64,000 nt of DNA, from positions 1-64,000 of the forward strand of contig JABYQS010000017.1 of the NCBI GenBank assembly GCA_022592435.1, given 5' to 3'. The notes beneath the pieces were generated by a model. It saw nothing but the letters and a program-made list of their open reading frames with translations. It made no database searches and had not been told where the DNA came from. A program made the translations under genes and the position numbers. The stretch comes from Cerioporus squamosus (lineage: Eukaryota; Basidiomycota; Agaricomycetes; Polyporales; Polyporaceae). Shown piece by piece: positions 61,109 to 64,000 of this stretch. Position 1 is the stretch's first letter, and the number at the start of each line of letters is the position of its first letter.

Positions 61109-63048
61109 TATCCGGATTCCGTGTACATGATTATCGCCCAGTCTTTCGTACGTGCAAGTCACACGCGGTGCTTCAGCTTCAACTCGACAGCGCACTGGAA
61201 AGAGGGTAGACTTGGCAACTCGACCAGGTAGGTACGACAATTTCTCGTTGCGTATGATCTATATGAACAACCCACTAGACTGTTTCGATTAGGAACTTAT
61301 AGACCGATCATGCACATGTACCGTCCACCGTGGACTGTCGATCCCTATGGGACTTTCCGTCAGATCCCCAAACGACCCTCACGCTGCTGGCCGCATTCAG
61401 CGCCCTTATCTCAAACTCTCACCGCCAAGTCTTAGGCAAGTCCTAACAGTACGACTCACGTGAGTTGGCACATACGCTCGCCCTGGTACCGATGGATTCA
61501 TACAGCTCCGATTTCCTGCCAGTGGCGGTCGCCGGCTAACGTGTCTTGTCCGCCGGGCATTCAAGCGTGAGCCCTTGCACGAGGTTGCTAACAGAACAGG
61601 TTCCGGTTCACCCGGGCGAAGAGCCGGAGCAATGGATTGTGGTCTCAAAGAGAACATTGATGGACGATGACGGCAATGTTTCTGAGCGACAAGCTCGGGC
61701 GCGACATACGGACTCCGACGGTAGCACATACTTATGTCGGGGATCTCGACCGAGATGTGTCCTGGTGTAGTGGCTCGTGATATGTCACACGAGTATGTGT
61801 CCTCATTCAGATATCGTCACTTACCTGGCTCTCGTATTTGTGCGCATAGTTAGGCACGGGTGCGACGTAGTCGAGCGGAACACCAACCTTCGACGTCCAC
61901 GTCCCGAGTCGGTGGCTAAGTTGCACGAGCGCTACTATCTAATCTTATCTGATCTATGCGAGACGATGCCTCTCGCGCCAAAATGCGCTCCTTCGTAGCT
62001 TTCACAATGACCACCATCATGCCGTGGGCGTACTACGGTCAGTTGACGGCGGGCTCATCTCGCGCCTATATACCGCAATCCATTGGGCCCGGTCACATTG
62101 CGTCTTCTGGGATCCTCGATATCGCGAAGCAGGACGTCGACATGGCAGCCTTGCGTATTCTGGAAAGGACGATATGCTCAGACGACCCGGTTTTCCCATG
62201 AGTCGTGGTTGCAACCTCCTCCTGGCGTATTTTCTCCGAACAACCAACGAAGGTCTTCCAGTTGTCTCTTACGGCAATAACACCTCTTTTCTCGTCGGCT
62301 CCATCTCTCTAGCACTACCCAGGGAAGAATCCAGCAGTCGGATAATGCAACGTACCCGTCAGCCAGACGCCATCGGTCGGCCAGCATCTGATACTGGTAA
62401 GCACTCAGGCTCGCCTCATGGTCCCGCGAGGCATTCCCATCCCGGCGCCGGAATAACTACCCACGCATTGGTACGCCAGTCTCATGGTGACGTCCAGTTG
62501 CCATAGCCTTGTGGCTGCATGTTGGATCTCGGGACCAATACCACGCTGGACAGCACGGTGCCTCCCTGGGCTCGCAGCTCTCGGTCCCTGGTTGACGTTG
62601 ACGAACAGATTGCGTTGCGGGCACTCCGATGCCGCTGCCCTGGGTCCCGCCCGGAATGTGTGTAAAAGCACTCGACTTCCTATGAGACTGTTTCTCCGCT
62701 CTTAGTTCTCCCTCTGTGCGTTGAATGCTCGAGGCGATAGCGACGCGAGACGGCGCTACGAGTCGATGTGAGTACTTCCGCTATAGCAATGGAGTGGTCG
62801 ACGCGTGCTGACCATCTCGGCGTGGTAGCAGTTTACTCTGGTCACGGTCCTGGTTGATCTCCTCTTTGCTTTCTTCGGTATTTATGGCCAGCAATAGGAA
62901 TGGTTTGAAGCTGCGGAGGCTGGGTCCTCGAGGTGCGTGCAGGGTAATCTCGCCGCAACTGCATGGTCACATTACCAACCTCGTAGCCTTCTCCACTGGC
63001 GAACTGGAATTGTTACCGCTCCCGAATCCCCTCTCTCGTGACTCCCAG
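61109..63048. other. Mostly non-coding, with a possible decayed family A copy and unplaced 5' exons of family B copy 2
   Basis: Around 61590-61800 a plus-strand stretch resembles the C-terminal part of family A: after an acceptor (GAACAG) come PEQWIVVSKRT and, in another frame, GISTEMCPGVVARD, recalling GIAPELCLGTIHTS of copy 3. From about 62720 to 63048 there is a hydrophobic run (TLVTVLVDLLFAFFGIYG near 62835) that could be the signal sequence of the next gene, but I could not splice it convincingly. Confidence 0.35.
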
Positions 63049-64000
63049 AATGGGGACGATCTCCAATCGGACTCGGACTCTGACGGAGATGAAGGAGGAA
63101 CTGGTGACAGTGGCAGTGGAGGAGGTCATGGCGGAGGTGCTGGAGCGTCCAAGGTGGGCCATGACCAACAGGACAACAAGCAGGACGATGGGCACGACAA
63201 TGGCAATGGTGATGGCCACAATGTGAGTTATATTCACCCACGTTCACAGTTCGAAAGTCCAAGTCCGACATATCTTTGAGACAACAGAGCGACAGCGACA
63301 ACGACAACGGCGACGGCAACGACTCGACTCCAAGCAGTGGTGTGTTCCCGTGCCCTGCCAACGGTTCGCTCAACCCCGCTCTTCCCGGCTGCTTCACCGT
63401 GAACGATGGAGGACCCTTTCTCAAGTATATCGGGAACTGGGCAGTGTCATCGTTGGACGGGAACGGGAAAGGATCTATCCATCAGGCGACCGCTCCAGGA
63501 GCTGCAGTTGAGATCTCAGTTGACGGTTCGTGTGACTTTCTTCCTAGACTTCTGCTCTTCTGACCGCATGACTGATAGGGACGGGCTTCGCCCTCTTCGG
63601 CATCATACCGCCCAGCAATGCCACGAACGGCCCACCAGCCGCTTCGTATACAGTCGACAATGCCACCTCCAAATCCACACAGTCGACACTGCCGTTTGCG
63701 ACGGACTGTCAGCGCAACCAGAACTTCTTCCAGGTGTACAACCTCCCGCAGGGAAACCATACCATCACTGTCAACATCACTTCCGCGTCCGCGACCGCCC
63801 CCTTCATCGTCGACTACATCTGGGTGTGCGGAGTATCAGGCTTCACACGGAAGCTCGCCTCTTCTGCCGCTGTGCAGGCCACGTCGACCGCAGCGAGCGC
63901 ATCGTCGAGCCAGGCCCTTGGCGACTACCACAACCCCCGGTCGCGCGATGCGATAATCATCGGATCTGTTTTGGGTGGCATCCTGCTGCTGCTCACGTTG
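63049..64000 (+). CDS. Single-span cell-surface protein, family B copy 2 (cut by window end)
   Basis: Exons 63049-63222, 63288-63526 and 63579 to beyond 64000; phases agree. The first exon shown is acidic and Gly-rich (DSDSDGDEGGTGDSGSGGGH, later HDQQDNKQDDGHDNGNGDGH), probably a flexible stalk. The ectodomain matches copy 1 closely: FPCPANGSLNPALPGCF, VNDGGPFLKYIGNWAVSS, KGSIHQATAP, GTGFALFGIIPPSN, FATDCQRNQNFFQVYNLPQG, GNHTITVNIT, IVDYIWVCG. A Ser/Ala-rich linker leads to the membrane helix (AIIIGSVLGGILLLLTL), where the window ends. The 5' end is not resolved. Confidence 0.7.

Overview
The window is nuclear DNA from a filamentous basidiomycete, most likely a wood-decay Agaricomycete close to the Polyporales. 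It is GC-rich and its genes are cut by many introns of about 50-60 nt with GT...AG ends and CTRAC/CTGAC branch sites. It carries families typical of this group: DUF6533 seven-helix proteins, F-box proteins, Zn2Cys6 regulators and small orphan membrane proteins. No rRNA, tRNA or CRISPR array was found. Splice models were built by hand from reading frame, splice sites and family knowledge.

Housekeeping genes: a three-RRM SR/hnRNP protein cut by the left edge (1-2564, +), a Tps2-like trehalose-phosphate synthase/phosphatase (3351-6828, -), the COPII coat protein Sec23 (11685-14407, -), a Mic26/Mic27-type MICOS subunit (20596-21547, -), an ECM3-type auxin-efflux-carrier family transporter (24743-27023, -), a mitochondrial p32/MAM33 protein (33882-35090, +), an exosome Rrp46-like subunit (47245-48143, -) and an MFS monocarboxylate-type transporter (53275-55221, +).

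Accessory content is interleaved. Three small Zn2Cys6 regulators (15289-16336 -, 31044-33010 +, 36194-37036 +) all have a phase-0 intron directly before the first zinc cysteine. There are one intact and one broken F-box gene, two DUF6533 genes (39716-41589, 50403-52111), and a tandem pair of short-chain dehydrogenases of which the left copy carries frame breaks. From 48 kb to the right edge two unnamed families of single-span membrane proteins dominate: three copies of one (48410, 56481, 58542, plus a possible decayed fourth near 61.6 kb) and two of another with a conserved ectodomain (60163, 63049).

Non-coding structure: a hAT-like MITE (8593-9199), a pair of about 175-bp inverted arms (16425-16988) 89 bp upstream of the first Zn2Cys6 start codon, a perfect 48-bp palindrome (16987-17034) and a Tc1/mariner-like MITE (17013-17462). 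The most unusual gene-level signal is a 2-nt microexon (AG) that both DUF6533 genes need at the same place. Several single-base frame breaks (TPS gene, dehydrogenase copy 2, possibly a DUF6533 gene) may be assembly errors or real lesions; the sequence alone cannot decide.
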